Source: Agrobacterium sp. RAC06 (GTDB taxonomy: Bacteria > Pseudomonadota > Alphaproteobacteria > Rhizobiales > Rhizobiaceae). From it: a stretch of 64,000 nucleotides of DNA. The DNA lies in the NCBI RefSeq assembly GCF_001713475.1, contig NZ_CP016499.1, forward strand, positions 2,108,001 through 2,172,000. Direction: 5' to 3'. Under the pieces are notes generated by a model. That model was not told the origin of the DNA, did no database searches, and saw only the letters and a list, made by a program, of their open reading frames with translations. A program made the translations under genes and the position numbers. Positions 1 to 11,199 of the stretch are shown in pieces; the first letter of the stretch is position 1, and every line of letters starts with the position of its first letter.

Positions 1-566
<566 letters not shown>

Positions 567-645
567 TTAAGAGACTAGAAAGGAATTGGACGGGCGACAA
601 GCGAAATTCTTCGCAGTCGCGAATGCTTTATCGGGTGTATCTGCT

Positions 646-2073
646 TCATTGGAAATCGAACGCCGAAAGGCCCGTGACCATCTCGTCGAGGCCGAGCGGG
701 CGGGTGAGCGGCGGCTCGGCGCGCGCCAGACAGCCAGATCTTTCGCACAGCCGGCAGGCGGGGCCGATGGCGATTGCCGGCTGCGATCGATCGGGCAAAG
801 CGGCGGCATAGGCCACCTCTTCGCGGCTCACGGCGTCGCAGCCGACCAGAAGGGCCGTGCGCCTGATACGCTCGCCGAAACCGGCCTGCGGACCTTCGAG
901 GGTCCGCGAGATCGTCACGAAGCCGCTGCCATCCGGCATCTCAACCTGCTCGACCAACACCTGACCCGGCTGGGCAAACGCTGCATGGACATTGAGCTTG
1001 GGACAGCCGCCACCGAACTTCGAATGTGGGAAACCGGTGGCGCCCGCCCGGCGGAAGCGGTTTCCGGCATTGTCGATCTCCATCATGAAGAAGGGCACGC
1101 CCGTAGCACCCGGGCGCTGCATCATGGTCAGACGGTTGGCGGCCTGTTCGAAGGAAACATTGAAACGGGCACGCAACACGTCGATGTCGTAGCGGGCGCG
1201 GATCGCAGCCGAGAGAAAGGCGCCGTAGGGCATCATCAGGGCATGGGCTGTGTAACGGGCGAGCTCGAAGCGGGCGATGCGGCGCGCCTCGCCGGACGAC
1301 AGCCCCAACGCATCCAGTTCGGCCTGGACATGTTCGCCGAGCGCCAGAAGCACCACCTCCATGGCCACCTCGCGCAACTGATCGAAGGGCGACAAGCGCT
1401 CGGAAAGGAACAGGCGCATGGAATGGCGGTCGTATCGGCGGCGCAGCGACGGCATGGTCTGCACCGGCAAGGCGCGAACAACAATGCCATGGGTGGAGCG
1501 CAGCCATGCCTTGAGCGCGACGGCGAGATCATCACCGGGCGCGAGGCTCAAGCCCGCATGAAATGTCTCGGCTGCCTCGTCGAGCCGGGCGAAATAATTC
1601 GGTCGACGCTCGAAGACTTCGCGGACCTCATCGATCGGCAGACGCGCGCCTGACAGAGAGGTTTCGTGCCCCTCGCGGGCCAGGAGATCGGCGAGATCGG
1701 AGAGCCGGGCCGCCTGCTCGCGGTAAGCCCTGTAGAGCTTGACGATGCCACTCGCGGCATTGGGGGCGGCTTCCGCCACCTCGATCAGCTCCTGATCGCC
1801 TGGCAGTTCGCCTAAAAGCAGGGGATCTGCGAAGACCTCACGCAGCTGGCTCGTCGATCCACCGGCCTCCCCCTGCAGCTCATCGAGATCGACCTTGTAA
1901 ACGGAGGCAAGCTTCAAGAGCAGCTGGACCGTGAGCGGCCGCTGATTGCGCTCAATGAGATTAAGATAGGACGGCGAGATTTCGAGCGCCTCGGCCATGG
2001 CCGTCTGGGTGAGGCCGAGGCCGTTTCTGATGCGGCGGACGCGGGGGCCCGCGAAAATCTTGCGCTCTGCCAA
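646..2073 (-). CDS. ScfR-type short-chain fatty acyl transcriptional regulator (XRE family)
   Basis: DNA-binding regulator expected to control acetate/short-chain fatty acid use. The N-terminal XRE helix-turn-helix spans about residues 9-62 (GLTQTAMAEALEISPSYLNLI). The middle is an ImmA/IrrE-like (DUF955) region around residues 150-290; where active relatives have HExxH, this protein reads ARYTAHALMM, so the metal-peptidase motif looks lost. The C-terminal DUF2083 region carries the cysteine cluster CRLCERSGC typical of the family. The start is TTG at 2073, chosen because AAGGAG lies seven bases upstream and the protein begins MAERKIFAGPRVRR. It is divergent from aceA across 241 bases, the arrangement expected for a regulator of the glyoxylate shunt. 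Confidence 0.85.
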   Translation of the reverse strand: MAERKIFAGPRVRRIRNGLGLTQTAMAEALEISPSYLNLIERNQRPLTVQLLLKLASVYKVDLDELQGEAGGSTSQLREVFADPLLLGELPGDQELIEVAEAAPNAASGIVKLYRAYREQAARLSDLADLLAREGHETSLSGARLPIDEVREVFERRPNYFARLDEAAETFHAGLSLAPGDDLAVALKAWLRSTHGIVVRALPVQTMPSLRRRYDRHSMRLFLSERLSPFDQLREVAMEVVLLALGEHVQAELDALGLSSGEARRIARFELARYTAHALMMPYGAFLSAAIRARYDIDVLRARFNVSFEQAANRLTMMQRPGATGVPFFMMEIDNAGNRFRRAGATGFPHSKFGGGCPKLNVHAAFAQPGQVLVEQVEMPDGSGFVTISRTLEGPQAGFGERIRRTALLVGCDAVSREEVAYAAALPDRSQPAIAIGPACRLCERSGCLARAEPPLTRPLGLDEMVTGLSAFDFQ

Positions 2074-2314
2074 TTTACAGCTCCTTTACAAGATTAGACC
2101 GGCACGATCGGCCCTTGCGTTGTGACTGTTTTTACAAATTTACACGGGACTTCTGTCAAAGGCAAGACAGCCTAACCTCTTTCATCCCTTTGTTTTATCG
2201 AATTTTCTGGTCGTCTTTTGCAGTGCGGTGTAAATCTAGTCACATCAGAAGCGGCCAAACAGCTCCAAGAACTCCGGCTGATCCCGCTTCCTGCAGTGAA
2301 CAGGGAGACCCGAT
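2074..2314. promoter_or_regulatory. scfR/aceA divergent intergenic region with repeated TTTACA
   Basis: The 241-base divergent region holds TTTACA at 2074-2079, 2085-2090, 2131-2136 and 2139-2144, and its reverse complement TGTAAA at 2229-2234. The pair at 2131 and 2139 is spaced eight bases start to start. Repeated short sites between a regulator and its divergent target suggest operator half-sites, possibly for the ScfR-like protein; that is inference. The region also carries the aceA ribosome site GGGAG just before 2315. Confidence 0.4.
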
Positions 2315-3604
<1,290 letters not shown>

Positions 3605-3630
3605 ACCTGGGCGACTGCCCCTCACCCTAC

Positions 3631-3654
3631 CCTCTCCCCGCAAGCGGGGAGAGG
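3631..3654. repeat. Palindromic intergenic repeat, REP-like
   Basis: CCTCTCCCCGC and GCGGGGAGAGG form a perfect 11-base inverted repeat separated by AA, 27 bases after the aceA stop and preceded by CCCCTCACCCTA. This pattern matches a palindrome I recall as scattered in intergenic regions of many alphaproteobacteria. It may also stabilise or attenuate the aceA transcript ahead of the next gene. Confidence 0.6.
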
Positions 3655-3704
3655 AAGACGAGATCCACCATTCAAGAACCCCCAACACCAAGAGGAGAAA
3701 TGCC

Positions 3705-3953
3705 ATGACACCCCAGACCCGAGTCAAGGAACGCGCCGAAGAACAGTCCTCGGCCATGAGCACCGATCAGCAGGCGATGATCCGCATGCTGGCCAATGAC
3801 CTGCACCGTCTCAACCATTCGATCATGAAGGCCGTAGATGCCGGCGTCTCGGTCGAGCTCGTCCGCTCCGCCCGCCATCATGGTGGCGACGGCAACTGGG
3901 GTGATCTCTTGATCCCCGTCATCGTGACCCAGGGCAATCACCAGGCCGCCTGA
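3705..3953 (+). CDS. Small hypothetical protein downstream of aceA
   Basis: Protein of 82 residues with no family I can name. It has a mostly helical N-terminal two thirds (MIRMLANDLHRLNHSIMKAV) followed by SARHHGGDGNWGDLLIPVIV. There is no signal peptide or membrane segment. It starts at ATG 3705 behind AGGAG and lies 100 bases after aceA in the same direction; the pair ends at one terminator near 4045, so co-transcription is likely. A second in-frame ATG at residue 18 (MSTDQQAM) is an alternative start. Function unknown; a role linked to the glyoxylate shunt rests only on position. Confidence 0.65.
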   Translation: MTPQTRVKERAEEQSSAMSTDQQAMIRMLANDLHRLNHSIMKAVDAGVSVELVRSARHHGGDGNWGDLLIPVIVTQGNHQAA

Positions 3954-3998
3954 GCCACATTATCATCCCCCGTCCGGCACCTGACCTCCGGATCGGTT

Positions 3999-4050
3999 CC
4001 CGCACGATGATCGCCTCTGAGGAGGAGTGCCGGTCGTCGTGCGGGTTTTT
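3999..4050 (+). terminator. Rho-independent terminator of the aceA transcript
   Basis: CCCGCACGA (3999-4007 region) pairs with TCGTGCGGG (4037-4045) and is followed directly by TTTTT. The 9-base stem has a long loop of about 29 bases. It lies between the small gene after aceA and the convergent LysR gene. Confidence 0.65.
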
Positions 4051-4066
4051 CATTTTCGGCTTGACG

Positions 4067-4942
4067 TCAGCTGCTGGTACTGGGGCGCTTGCCCGCCAGA
4101 ACATCCCGATGCGACTTCAACAGTTTTGCAACCCGATCGGCCACCATGCGGATATCGCTTCGATGACGATCGTCATTGTTGATGACGATCCACTGGCGAT
4201 GGCGCAGTTCCGGGATTTCCTCGCCGACCCGCTCGAGTGTCGGATCGAGATCCCCAACGAAGCAGGGAAGCACGCCGACACCGGCTCCCGCCCTGACGAG
4301 ATCCCTCAGCGACCTCGGGCGATTGACCGTCGCGACGACCTGCTCCGCCGACTGCTGGCGCGGCCAGCGCAGATAGGCGGAGACGGCATTCTCGTCATCA
4401 ACCGCGACCCAGGGCTCCGGCCCCATCCATTCCCTGTTGCGGGCCCTGTAGGCCGCATAGGCCACTTCGCCTGCTGCGATCGCGGCGAGGTTCGGCTCTT
4501 CTGGTTCAAAGGCGCGGATGCCGATGTCACTCTCCCGATGCGCAAGCCTGGCACGTTGCTCGGCGACGTGCAGGTCGATGCGGAAGGCGTCGCGGGGGGT
4601 GCGGATCGTCGACATGTTCTGGCAGAGCAGCCAGGCGATCCAGGTGCCAAGGCTGATGCGCACCAAGGACTGACCCGCCTTGCCACGTCGCCATTCCTCC
4701 ACCCTCCTGCTTCCGGCTTCCAATTCAACCAGATGCTCCAGCAACTGGCTGCCGTCGCTGGTGAGACGATAACCGGTCTGGCTGCGCAGGAAGAGTTCGC
4801 GGCCCAGCGCCTGCTCAAGTTCGACCATTCGTCGGCCAAGGGTGGCGGCACTGAGACCGGTCGTCTCAGCGGCAGCCGACAGGCCGCCTTGCCGCGCAAC
4901 AGCGAGGAAGAGTTGATAGGCGTCCCACGATATGTCTTTCAT
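4067..4942 (-). CDS. LysR-family transcriptional regulator
   Basis: LysR-type DNA-binding regulator of about 291 residues. The N-terminal winged helix-turn-helix is clear (SWDAYQLFLAVARQGGLSAA, then GLSAATLGRRMVELEQALG, residues 4-45), followed by a short coiled linker and a periplasmic-binding-protein-like effector domain. I chose ATG 4942 (MKDISWDAY) because it places the helix-turn-helix at the usual position; an in-frame upstream ATG at 4984 would add 14 untypical residues. It is divergent from the small gene at 5032 across about 90 bases, making that gene a plausible target. The inducer cannot be read from the sequence. Confidence 0.85.
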   Translation of the reverse strand: MKDISWDAYQLFLAVARQGGLSAAAETTGLSAATLGRRMVELEQALGRELFLRSQTGYRLTSDGSQLLEHLVELEAGSRRVEEWRRGKAGQSLVRISLGTWIAWLLCQNMSTIRTPRDAFRIDLHVAEQRARLAHRESDIGIRAFEPEEPNLAAIAAGEVAYAAYRARNREWMGPEPWVAVDDENAVSAYLRWPRQQSAEQVVATVNRPRSLRDLVRAGAGVGVLPCFVGDLDPTLERVGEEIPELRHRQWIVINNDDRHRSDIRMVADRVAKLLKSHRDVLAGKRPSTSS

Positions 4943-5031
4943 ATATGAAATGCATAGCACGATCTTGAGCGTACCTGCATCCAAAAATGATGGATAAAAG
5001 GGAAGACGGCTTCAACAGCAGGAGATCCGTC

Positions 5032-5256
5032 ATGCACGAAGTTTATGCAGCCCTCGCCATTGCCGCGCTAAACCAAGAACAAGGGCAGAAGGCCCGACTG
5101 TCCGAAGAGGAATTCTACGCACAGTATAGCGAAGTGCCCTGGGCCCGTCTGCGGCGCTTCATCCGCACCATGCGCGAAAGACAGGTTCGCAGACGAGATG
5201 CGGAGGTCGATTGCGAGACCGATCCGGGCAGATCTTATCGTCTGGCTGAGGCTTGA
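5032..5256 (+). CDS. Small hypothetical protein divergent from a LysR regulator
   Basis: Protein of about 74 residues, MHEVYAALAIAALNQEQ at the N-terminus and a basic helix (RLRRFIRTMRERQVRRRD) toward the C-terminus. I chose ATG 5032 over the in-frame ATG at 4987 because AGGAG lies seven bases upstream of 5032. No membrane segment or known domain is visible. It ends a few bases before a bidirectional terminator. Divergence from the LysR gene suggests it may be regulated by it. I do not recognise the family. Confidence 0.6.
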   Translation: MHEVYAALAIAALNQEQGQKARLSEEEFYAQYSEVPWARLRRFIRTMRERQVRRRDAEVDCETDPGRSYRLAEA

Positions 5257-5261
5257 TACAA

Positions 5262-5289
5262 AAAAGCCCGGTGCGATGACCGGGCTTTT
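5262..5289. terminator. Bidirectional terminator between a small gene and a chemoreceptor gene
   Basis: AAAAGCCCGGT (5262-5272) pairs with ACCGGGCTTTT (5279-5289) around loop GCGATG. The A run on the left and T run on the right let it serve both the plus-strand small gene and the minus-strand chemoreceptor gene that converge here. Confidence 0.9.
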
Positions 5290-5310
5290 CCGTTTGGCGA
5301 AGGTGGAACC

Positions 5311-7839
5311 TCAGGCGGCGCGATCGACAGACCGCGAACGACCGGCCTCGATGCGGAACTGCTGGAGCAGATCCCGCAGGGCATCGGTCTGGGCCGAGAG
5401 ATCCTGTGTGGCGGCGGTCGCTTCCTCAACCATCGCAGCATTCTGCTGGGTCATCTGGTCCATGCGACCGACGGCACCATTGACCTCCTGCAGCGCGCCG
5501 GACTGCTCGCTGCTCGTCTCGGCAATCTTCTCGATATGCTCGCTGATCATCGCGATCTGGCCGCCGATGCGCGAGAGCACGGTTCCCGTCTGCTGAACGT
5601 GGGTGGAGCCGTTCGCCACCTCTTCGGCAGAACGGTTGATGAGCGCCTTGATTTCCTTTGCGGCACCGGCCGAGCGCTGGGCCAGTTCACGCACTTCCTG
5701 GGCAACGACGGCGAAGCCCTTGCCGGCCTCCCCGGCGCGGGCGGCTTCGACGCCAGCGTTCAGAGCGAGCAGGTTGGTCTGGAAGGCGATCTCGTCGATG
5801 ACGCCGATGATGTTGGAGATCTGACGCGAGGCTTCCTCGATGCGGCCCATGGCCGAAATCGCGCTGCCGACGACGACAGCGGATTCGTCGGCGTTCTGTT
5901 TCGCCTCGCGGACGACGCCATTCACCATCTCGGCGCGCTCCGAGGACGAGCGGACGGCTGCGGTGATCTCATCGACCGCGGCAGCGGTCTCCTCAAGCGA
6001 GGCTGCCTGCTGCTCGGTGCGGCGGGCGAGATCGAGTGCAGACTGCGCCATCTGGCGGCCATTGTTCTGGATCTGGTCGACGTTGCCGGAGATCTGATGC
6101 ATCGTGTCGCGCAGACGCGACAGCGACAGGTTGAAGTCGTTGCGGAGCTGTTCCAGGCGTCCGTGGAAGCGGCCTTCGATCTCGAAGGAAATATCGCCAT
6201 TGGCAAGACGCTCCAGCGCCTGGGCGAGCTTGCCGACGGCATGTTCGATCTCCCGGTCGAGCGCCTGCTTTTCCTCGTCGTTGCGGCGACGCTCGGCTTC
6301 CGCTTCCATCTGCTCGCGCTGCCGCTCGGATTCGATCTCGAGCTTGGTGCGGGCGTTCGTCTTGAAGACGGCGAGTGCGCGGGCCATGGCGCCGATCTCG
6401 TCACCGCGCTTGTCGCCGGCAATGCCGGCTTCGAGGTCACCTTCAGCAAGGCGCTGCATGCTTGTGGTGATGCGGGTGATCGGCCGCTGCAGGGTCAGGA
6501 CCAGCGCGATACCGCCGATGACGGCGAGGAGGACACCGGCGATCATTGTGCCGATCGACAGGCGGTTTGCTTCCTGGCGCTCCGTGCCGGCGACATCCTT
6601 CTGCAGATCGGCAAAGGAGGTCAGCGAGGCCCAGATGGCATCCATCGTGCGGCTCGCCTGATCGAAGCTCGCGATGCGTTCGGCGCTGGTCTTCACGAGG
6701 GCTTCGGTATCGATCGTCAGCGAGACCAGCAGCGGTGTGATGGCTGCCGTCAGGCTGTCGTAGAAGGCCTTGTCGGCGATACTGCCGCCGAGAACCGCAA
6801 GGTTGTCGCCGATCAGCTTGATCTGGCGAAGGATCGGCTCGCGGGTCTTGTCATCCTTTACGTTCAGGAAAGTGGCGGTCATGATGCGCAGATCATAGAC
6901 ATCGGCGATCAGGGTGCGGCTGCCGACGAGAACATCGGCCGCCTGTACGGCGCCGGTCTCGACAGCGGCGAACTTCTGCACGGACTCGGCATATTTGACG
7001 GCGGCACCGGCGCTGAGCGTCGCTTCGAAGCCGCGGAAACGCGAGATGATCGAGCCAACGGCACGGGCGTTCTCAAGGCTCATGTCGCCGGTCGCGACCT
7101 TCGCCTTGATCTCGTTGATCGCAGCCAGGAGGGCCTTGCCCATGTCCCTGCTTTCAGCCGGCAGGGCATTGGCAATCTTGCGCTGGGTCTTGACCAGTTC
7201 AGGCAATTGTTTCTGCAGGTAGGGGAATTGCTCTTCAGGGGTTCCTGCGGAGAAGAAGCCCTGGAAGACTTCCGAGAGGTGCTTGGCACCGGAAGACAGG
7301 CGCTCGGCTTCCTTCAAGGCACCCTTCGCATCATTTTCACCACCGACGACGGCGCGCTGCAGTTTCTGCGCCTCATCCGACACGCGGATCTGCTGCGCCA
7401 TCAGGCCCGTCAGATGGTTCTGGATGGAAGTGGCCAGCTTCACCTCCGCCTCGTGCAACTGCCAGAGCGCATCGATCTTCTCGTTGACGGCACCCGTGCC
7501 GGCAATCGCCTCATCGAGGAAGTTGCGCCCCATGCCGTCGGCGCCGATTTCCGAGATGTTCTGCGTGAGCGTCGACTGCTGGGACGCAAGCTGGTTCAAG
7601 ACGGTGCTGCGCGTTTCTTCCGAGGTCTGATCGAGGAAGTGGGTCATGGCGGCGTTGACGTTCCGGAAGCCGTTCAGCGAACGCATCGTGCCGTTGGAAA
7701 TTTCCATGCGCTGCTGCAGGAGGCCGGATGCGTAGAGGCCCATGAGACCGACTGCGGTGATCGACAGGACGAAGGGCAGCACAAAGGCAATGACCTTGGT
7801 CGATATCGAAAAGCGCGACAGTATTTGATCGATCAACAT
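5311..7839 (-). CDS. Methyl-accepting chemotaxis protein with large periplasmic domain
   Basis: Inner-membrane chemoreceptor of about 842 residues that signals to CheA/CheW. There are transmembrane segments at about 15-40 and 428-450, enclosing a periplasmic sensing region of nearly 390 residues, far larger than the usual 150. Two HAMP-type segments follow ([19 protein letters not shown], and [18 protein letters not shown] further on), then the signalling hairpin with the conserved tip [20 protein letters not shown]. The C-terminus ends RSRSVDRAA without a CheR-binding pentapeptide. The start is ATG 7839, preceded by GGAGGA; an upstream in-frame ATG at 7866 is less likely. The size and large periplasmic domain recall S. 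meliloti McpZ; orthology is inferred, ligand unknown. Confidence 0.92.
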   Translation of the reverse strand: MLIDQILSRFSISTKVIAFVLPFVLSITAVGLMGLYASGLLQQRMEISNGTMRSLNGFRNVNAAMTHFLDQTSEETRSTVLNQLASQQSTLTQNISEIGADGMGRNFLDEAIAGTGAVNEKIDALWQLHEAEVKLATSIQNHLTGLMAQQIRVSDEAQKLQRAVVGGENDAKGALKEAERLSSGAKHLSEVFQGFFSAGTPEEQFPYLQKQLPELVKTQRKIANALPAESRDMGKALLAAINEIKAKVATGDMSLENARAVGSIISRFRGFEATLSAGAAVKYAESVQKFAAVETGAVQAADVLVGSRTLIADVYDLRIMTATFLNVKDDKTREPILRQIKLIGDNLAVLGGSIADKAFYDSLTAAITPLLVSLTIDTEALVKTSAERIASFDQASRTMDAIWASLTSFADLQKDVAGTERQEANRLSIGTMIAGVLLAVIGGIALVLTLQRPITRITTSMQRLAEGDLEAGIAGDKRGDEIGAMARALAVFKTNARTKLEIESERQREQMEAEAERRRNDEEKQALDREIEHAVGKLAQALERLANGDISFEIEGRFHGRLEQLRNDFNLSLSRLRDTMHQISGNVDQIQNNGRQMAQSALDLARRTEQQAASLEETAAAVDEITAAVRSSSERAEMVNGVVREAKQNADESAVVVGSAISAMGRIEEASRQISNIIGVIDEIAFQTNLLALNAGVEAARAGEAGKGFAVVAQEVRELAQRSAGAAKEIKALINRSAEEVANGSTHVQQTGTVLSRIGGQIAMISEHIEKIAETSSEQSGALQEVNGAVGRMDQMTQQNAAMVEEATAATQDLSAQTDALRDLLQQFRIEAGRSRSVDRAA

Positions 7840-8120
7840 TGTTCCTCCAAACGAAAACGGCATCAAAGCTGCGCCGCAACCTTAAAAAAGTGGCGGCTCT
7901 GACTGTCGTCTTCGCCGTCTTTGCTCCTACCAGCCCAAACAGTTGCAGTAAAAGTCTCAAGACGGAGTTAAGGCCAAAGGCTGACATCCCGAAGCGGGAC
8001 AGAGATCGTTGATCGAGGAAAAGCTAGCACCGCCAAAGGGTCGGGGTGTCAAAGAGTGGCTGTCGTCAAACCGCTGAAAAGCGACTTGCTGCCACTAACA
8101 GGGAGGACCGTCGAGACGCC

Positions 8121-8270
8121 CTAGCCGAGGAGACCAAAGGCAAGTGCAGCGACAGCGCTTGCGGCATAAAAGCAGACGATACTCACATGACGCAACCGGT
8201 CGCGCTCTGCGTCACGGGTGCGGGTGGCGGCAATGGCGATGGCACGGGGCTTGCGGGTCTCATGGTTCAT
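8121..8270 (-). CDS. Small single-pass membrane protein, hypothetical
   Basis: Predicted protein of 49 residues: a basic N-terminal half (MNHETRKPRAIAIAATRTRD) and one hydrophobic C-terminal helix (HVSIVCFYAASAVAALAFGLL). The ATG at 8270 is preceded by AAGGA nine bases upstream, the main reason for calling it and for preferring this start over an in-frame upstream codon. A 20-base inverted repeat lies about 70 bases upstream. Its positive-in N-terminus suggests the tail crosses the inner membrane. Too short for confident recognition; it could be a chance open frame. Confidence 0.5.
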   Translation of the reverse strand: MNHETRKPRAIAIAATRTRDAERDRLRHVSIVCFYAASAVAALAFGLLG

Positions 8271-8342
8271 GGGGCGCGGTCCTTGATGCAGCCAGGGAGG
8301 GTCATGCCCTTGCGGGGCCTTAAGCCGGCCAAACCTCATGTC

Positions 8343-8362
8343 GCGATATCAGACGATATCGC
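8343..8362. promoter_or_regulatory. Inverted repeat, candidate operator
   Basis: GCGATATC and GATATCGC are perfect inverted halves separated by AGAC. The site sits about 73 bases upstream of the small membrane protein start at 8270 and is not followed by a T run, so a protein-binding operator is more likely than a terminator. Confidence 0.4.
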
Positions 8363-8445
8363 ACCGGCATTCGGGCAGGATGACCGACGCATGTTAACAA
8401 GCCCTGAATTACAGATATAAGCTTGTCCGGAGCGTGAGACTTTGC

Positions 8446-9627
8446 TCAGACGGACTCGCCAACCGCATGGCCGGAGGCCCAGGCCCACTGGAAATTATAG
8501 CCCCCGAGCCAGCCTGTCACATCGACACACTCTCCGATGAAGTAGAGGCCCGGCACGATTTTCGCCTGCATGGTACGGCTGTCGAGCGCGCCGGTATCGA
8601 TGCCGCCGAGCGTTACTTCCGCCGTACGGTAGCCTTCCGACCCCGCCGGTTTGATCGGCCAGCGACGAATGCGGTCGGCAAGCGATGACAAGGCCTTGTC
8701 GGGGAGATCAGCGAGAGGACGTTCCAGCTTGGCGGTCTCCGCCAGATATTGCGAAAGGCGCTTGGGCAAATGTTGGGCGAGCACCGTCTGCACCTGCTGG
8801 CGCCCGTTTTCGCGCTTTGCCGCCTTCAGGAGCTCCGCAAAATCCGTCTCGGGCTGCAGAGAAAGCAGAATCTCGTCCCCTTCCCTCCAATAGCTTGAGA
8901 TCTGCAGGATGGACGGACCGGACAGTCCGCGATGGGTGAAGAGAAGCGCCTCGTGGAAGCGGGTCTTGCCGCAGGAGACGTCCGCATCGACGGCAACACC
9001 CGAGAGCTCCGACAATTCGCCGAGCAGATTGGGTTCGAGCGTCAACGGCACCAGCGCGGGCCGGGTGTCGGTCACGGGCAGGCCGAACTGCTCGGCGATG
9101 CGATAGGCAAAGCCGGTCGCGCCCATCTTGGGGATCGACTTGCCGCCGCAGGCAACCACCAGACTGTCCGCGGCAATCGGGCCTTCGCTGGTGGTGAGGC
9201 GGAAACCGTCCGGTCCCTTCTCCAGTTCGGAGATCTCGCAGGAGAGTTTCAGGTCGACATGTACCGCGCGCATCTCCTCTAGAAGCATGCGAATGATGTC
9301 TTTCGCGCTGTCATCGCAAAAGAGCTGGCCGAGGGTCTTTTCGTGCCAGGCGATCTTGTGGCGGTCGACCATGGCGATGAAGTCTGACGGTGTGTAGCGG
9401 GCGAGCGCCGACTTGGCGAAATGCGGGTTCTCAGAGATGTAGTTCTTCGGCGTGGCATGGATGTTGGTGAAGTTGCATCGCCCGCCGCCTGAGATGCGGA
9501 TCTTCTCACCCGGGGCCTTGGCGTGGTCGAGGACGATGACGGATTTGCCACGCCGGCCGGCGGTAAAGGCCGCCATCATGCCGGCGGCACCGGCTCCGAT
9601 GATCGCGACGTCGTACTTCCTGGCCAT
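8446..9627 (-). CDS. NAD(P)/FAD-dependent oxidoreductase, HI0933/YhiN family
   Basis: Predicted flavoprotein of 393 residues, normal for the HI0933 (YhiN) family, whose physiological reaction is not established. The N-terminal Rossmann motif GAGAAGMMAA (residues 11-20) binds the FAD ADP moiety; PGEKIRISGGGRCNFTN (about 39-55) is the family signature; the C-terminal GECVDVTGWLGGYNFQWAWA is the second conserved FAD-contact region. The start is ATG 9627 behind GGGAG. It is monocistronic, divergent from the puuA-like gene with about 120 bases between. Confidence 0.9.
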   Translation of the reverse strand: MARKYDVAIIGAGAAGMMAAFTAGRRGKSVIVLDHAKAPGEKIRISGGGRCNFTNIHATPKNYISENPHFAKSALARYTPSDFIAMVDRHKIAWHEKTLGQLFCDDSAKDIIRMLLEEMRAVHVDLKLSCEISELEKGPDGFRLTTSEGPIAADSLVVACGGKSIPKMGATGFAYRIAEQFGLPVTDTRPALVPLTLEPNLLGELSELSGVAVDADVSCGKTRFHEALLFTHRGLSGPSILQISSYWREGDEILLSLQPETDFAELLKAAKRENGRQQVQTVLAQHLPKRLSQYLAETAKLERPLADLPDKALSSLADRIRRWPIKPAGSEGYRTAEVTLGGIDTGALDSRTMQAKIVPGLYFIGECVDVTGWLGGYNFQWAWASGHAVGESV

Positions 9628-9749
9628 GCTGCTGCTCCCGGGGATCTGCCGCCTGTCTCGACAAACTTATGATCAAAGTCAACGCGTCCGGCTGGCCAAA
9701 GGCCAAAGTCTGGCTATGATGACCTGCATTAACAACCAACCGGTGAGAC

Positions 9750-11186
9750 ATGCCCGCGAAGAAATCCATGATGAGATCCCACAACGCTCCCTCCAAGAAG
9801 GCGGTGATCCCGCCGGATCCAGGATCCAAGCGCGGCGTCTCGAACTGGAAGGAAGCGGCCACCTGGCTCCGGGCGCGCGGCATCGAGGATATCGAGTGCA
9901 TTACGCCTGACCTCGCCGGCGTGCCGCGCGGCAAGATGATGCCGTCGTCGAAGTTCACGTCCAACACGTCGTTGGCGCTTCCCTCGGCACTCTACCGCCA
10001 CACGATCTCGGGCGAATATCCTGACGAGACGGAGAATTTCCGCTACGAGCCGCGCGACAGCGATCTGAAGCTCTTGCCGGATCTTTCGACGCTTTCGGTC
10101 GTGCCGTGGGAGACCGATCCGACCGCACAGGTGATCTGCGACATCGTCAATGTGGACGGGGAGAACGTCTCCTACACGCCGCGCAATGTGTTGAAGAACG
10201 TGCTGCGCCTTTATGACGAAAAGGGCTGGAAGCCGGTGGTCGCGCCGGAAATCGAGTTCTATCTCGTCGCCATGAACGACGACCCGGACTATCCGCTGCA
10301 TCCGCCGAAGGGCCGCTCCGGTCGCTCGATCATCGGTGGCCAGGGCTATTCGATCGCCGCCATCAACGAATTCGACGAGCTGATCGACGACATCTATCAC
10401 TTCTCGGAGAAGCAGGGGCTCGAGATCGACACCCTGATTCACGAGGAAGGGCCGGCACAGCTCGAAATCAACCTGCGCCACGGCAATCCGATCGAGCTTG
10501 CCGACCAGGTCTTCATGTTCAAGCGCACGATCCGCGAGGCGGCGCTGAAGCACGGGATCTATGCGACCTTCATGGCCAAGCCGATGCAGGGGCAGCCGGG
10601 ATCCGCGATGCACATCCACCAGTCGGTCGTCGATGCCAAAACAGGCAAGAATATCTTCTCCAATCCAGACGGCTCTGCCTCGCCGGAATTCTTCCACTTC
10701 ATCGGCGGCATGCAGAAATATGTACCAAGCTCGCTGGTGATGCTGGCGCCTTACGTGAATTCCTACCGTCGCCTGACGCCGGACATGGCCGCACCCGTCA
10801 ACAATGCCTGGGGTTACGACAACCGCACGACGGCCTTCCGCGTGCCGGTCTCGGATTCCGCCGCACGGCGCGTCGAAAACCGCCTGCCGAGTTCGGATGC
10901 CAATCCTTATCTTGCGCTCGCGGCTTCGCTCGCCTGTGGTTATCTCGGCATCGTCAAGGAAATCGAACCGACGGCAGCGGCGGAAGGGTCGGCGAACGAG
11001 GGATCCGTCGATCTGCCACGCGGCCTGCTGGAAGCCGTTGCCCTGCTCGAGGGTGAAACCGACTTCCACGAGGTCTTCGGTTCGGAATTCGTCGGCCTCT
11101 ATGCCGGCGTGAAGCGCGGCGAGTTCGAGACCTTCATGCAGGTGATCAGCCCGTGGGAACGCGAATTCCTCCTGCTCAACGTGTGA
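9750..11186 (+). CDS. Glutamine synthetase-family protein, probable gamma-glutamylputrescine synthetase
   Basis: ATP-dependent ligase of the glutamine synthetase fold, 478 residues. Visible motifs are the glutamate/metal-binding region APEIEFYLVAMNDDP (about 164-178), HEEGPAQLEINLRHG (about 231-245), ATFMAKPMQGQPGSAMHIHQS (his/ATP region, about 272-292) and the C-terminal NRLPSSDANPYLALAASLA. It lacks the tyrosine adenylylation loop of GlnA. The next gene, 13 bases on, is a PuuB-like oxidase, so I read the pair as the first two steps of the gamma-glutamyl putrescine route: gamma-glutamylation then oxidation. Other amines as substrate are possible. Start ATG 9750 (alternative MM at 9768). Confidence 0.82.
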   Translation: MPAKKSMMRSHNAPSKKAVIPPDPGSKRGVSNWKEAATWLRARGIEDIECITPDLAGVPRGKMMPSSKFTSNTSLALPSALYRHTISGEYPDETENFRYEPRDSDLKLLPDLSTLSVVPWETDPTAQVICDIVNVDGENVSYTPRNVLKNVLRLYDEKGWKPVVAPEIEFYLVAMNDDPDYPLHPPKGRSGRSIIGGQGYSIAAINEFDELIDDIYHFSEKQGLEIDTLIHEEGPAQLEINLRHGNPIELADQVFMFKRTIREAALKHGIYATFMAKPMQGQPGSAMHIHQSVVDAKTGKNIFSNPDGSASPEFFHFIGGMQKYVPSSLVMLAPYVNSYRRLTPDMAAPVNNAWGYDNRTTAFRVPVSDSAARRVENRLPSSDANPYLALAASLACGYLGIVKEIEPTAAAEGSANEGSVDLPRGLLEAVALLEGETDFHEVFGSEFVGLYAGVKRGEFETFMQVISPWEREFLLLNV

Positions 11187-11199
11187 GGGAGGCGCCCCC

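Noticed and set aside
5536..7902. 788-codon open frame antisense to the chemoreceptor gene
   Set aside because: It mirrors the codon positions of a clear chemoreceptor and has no recognisable domains; long antisense frames are common in GC-rich DNA.
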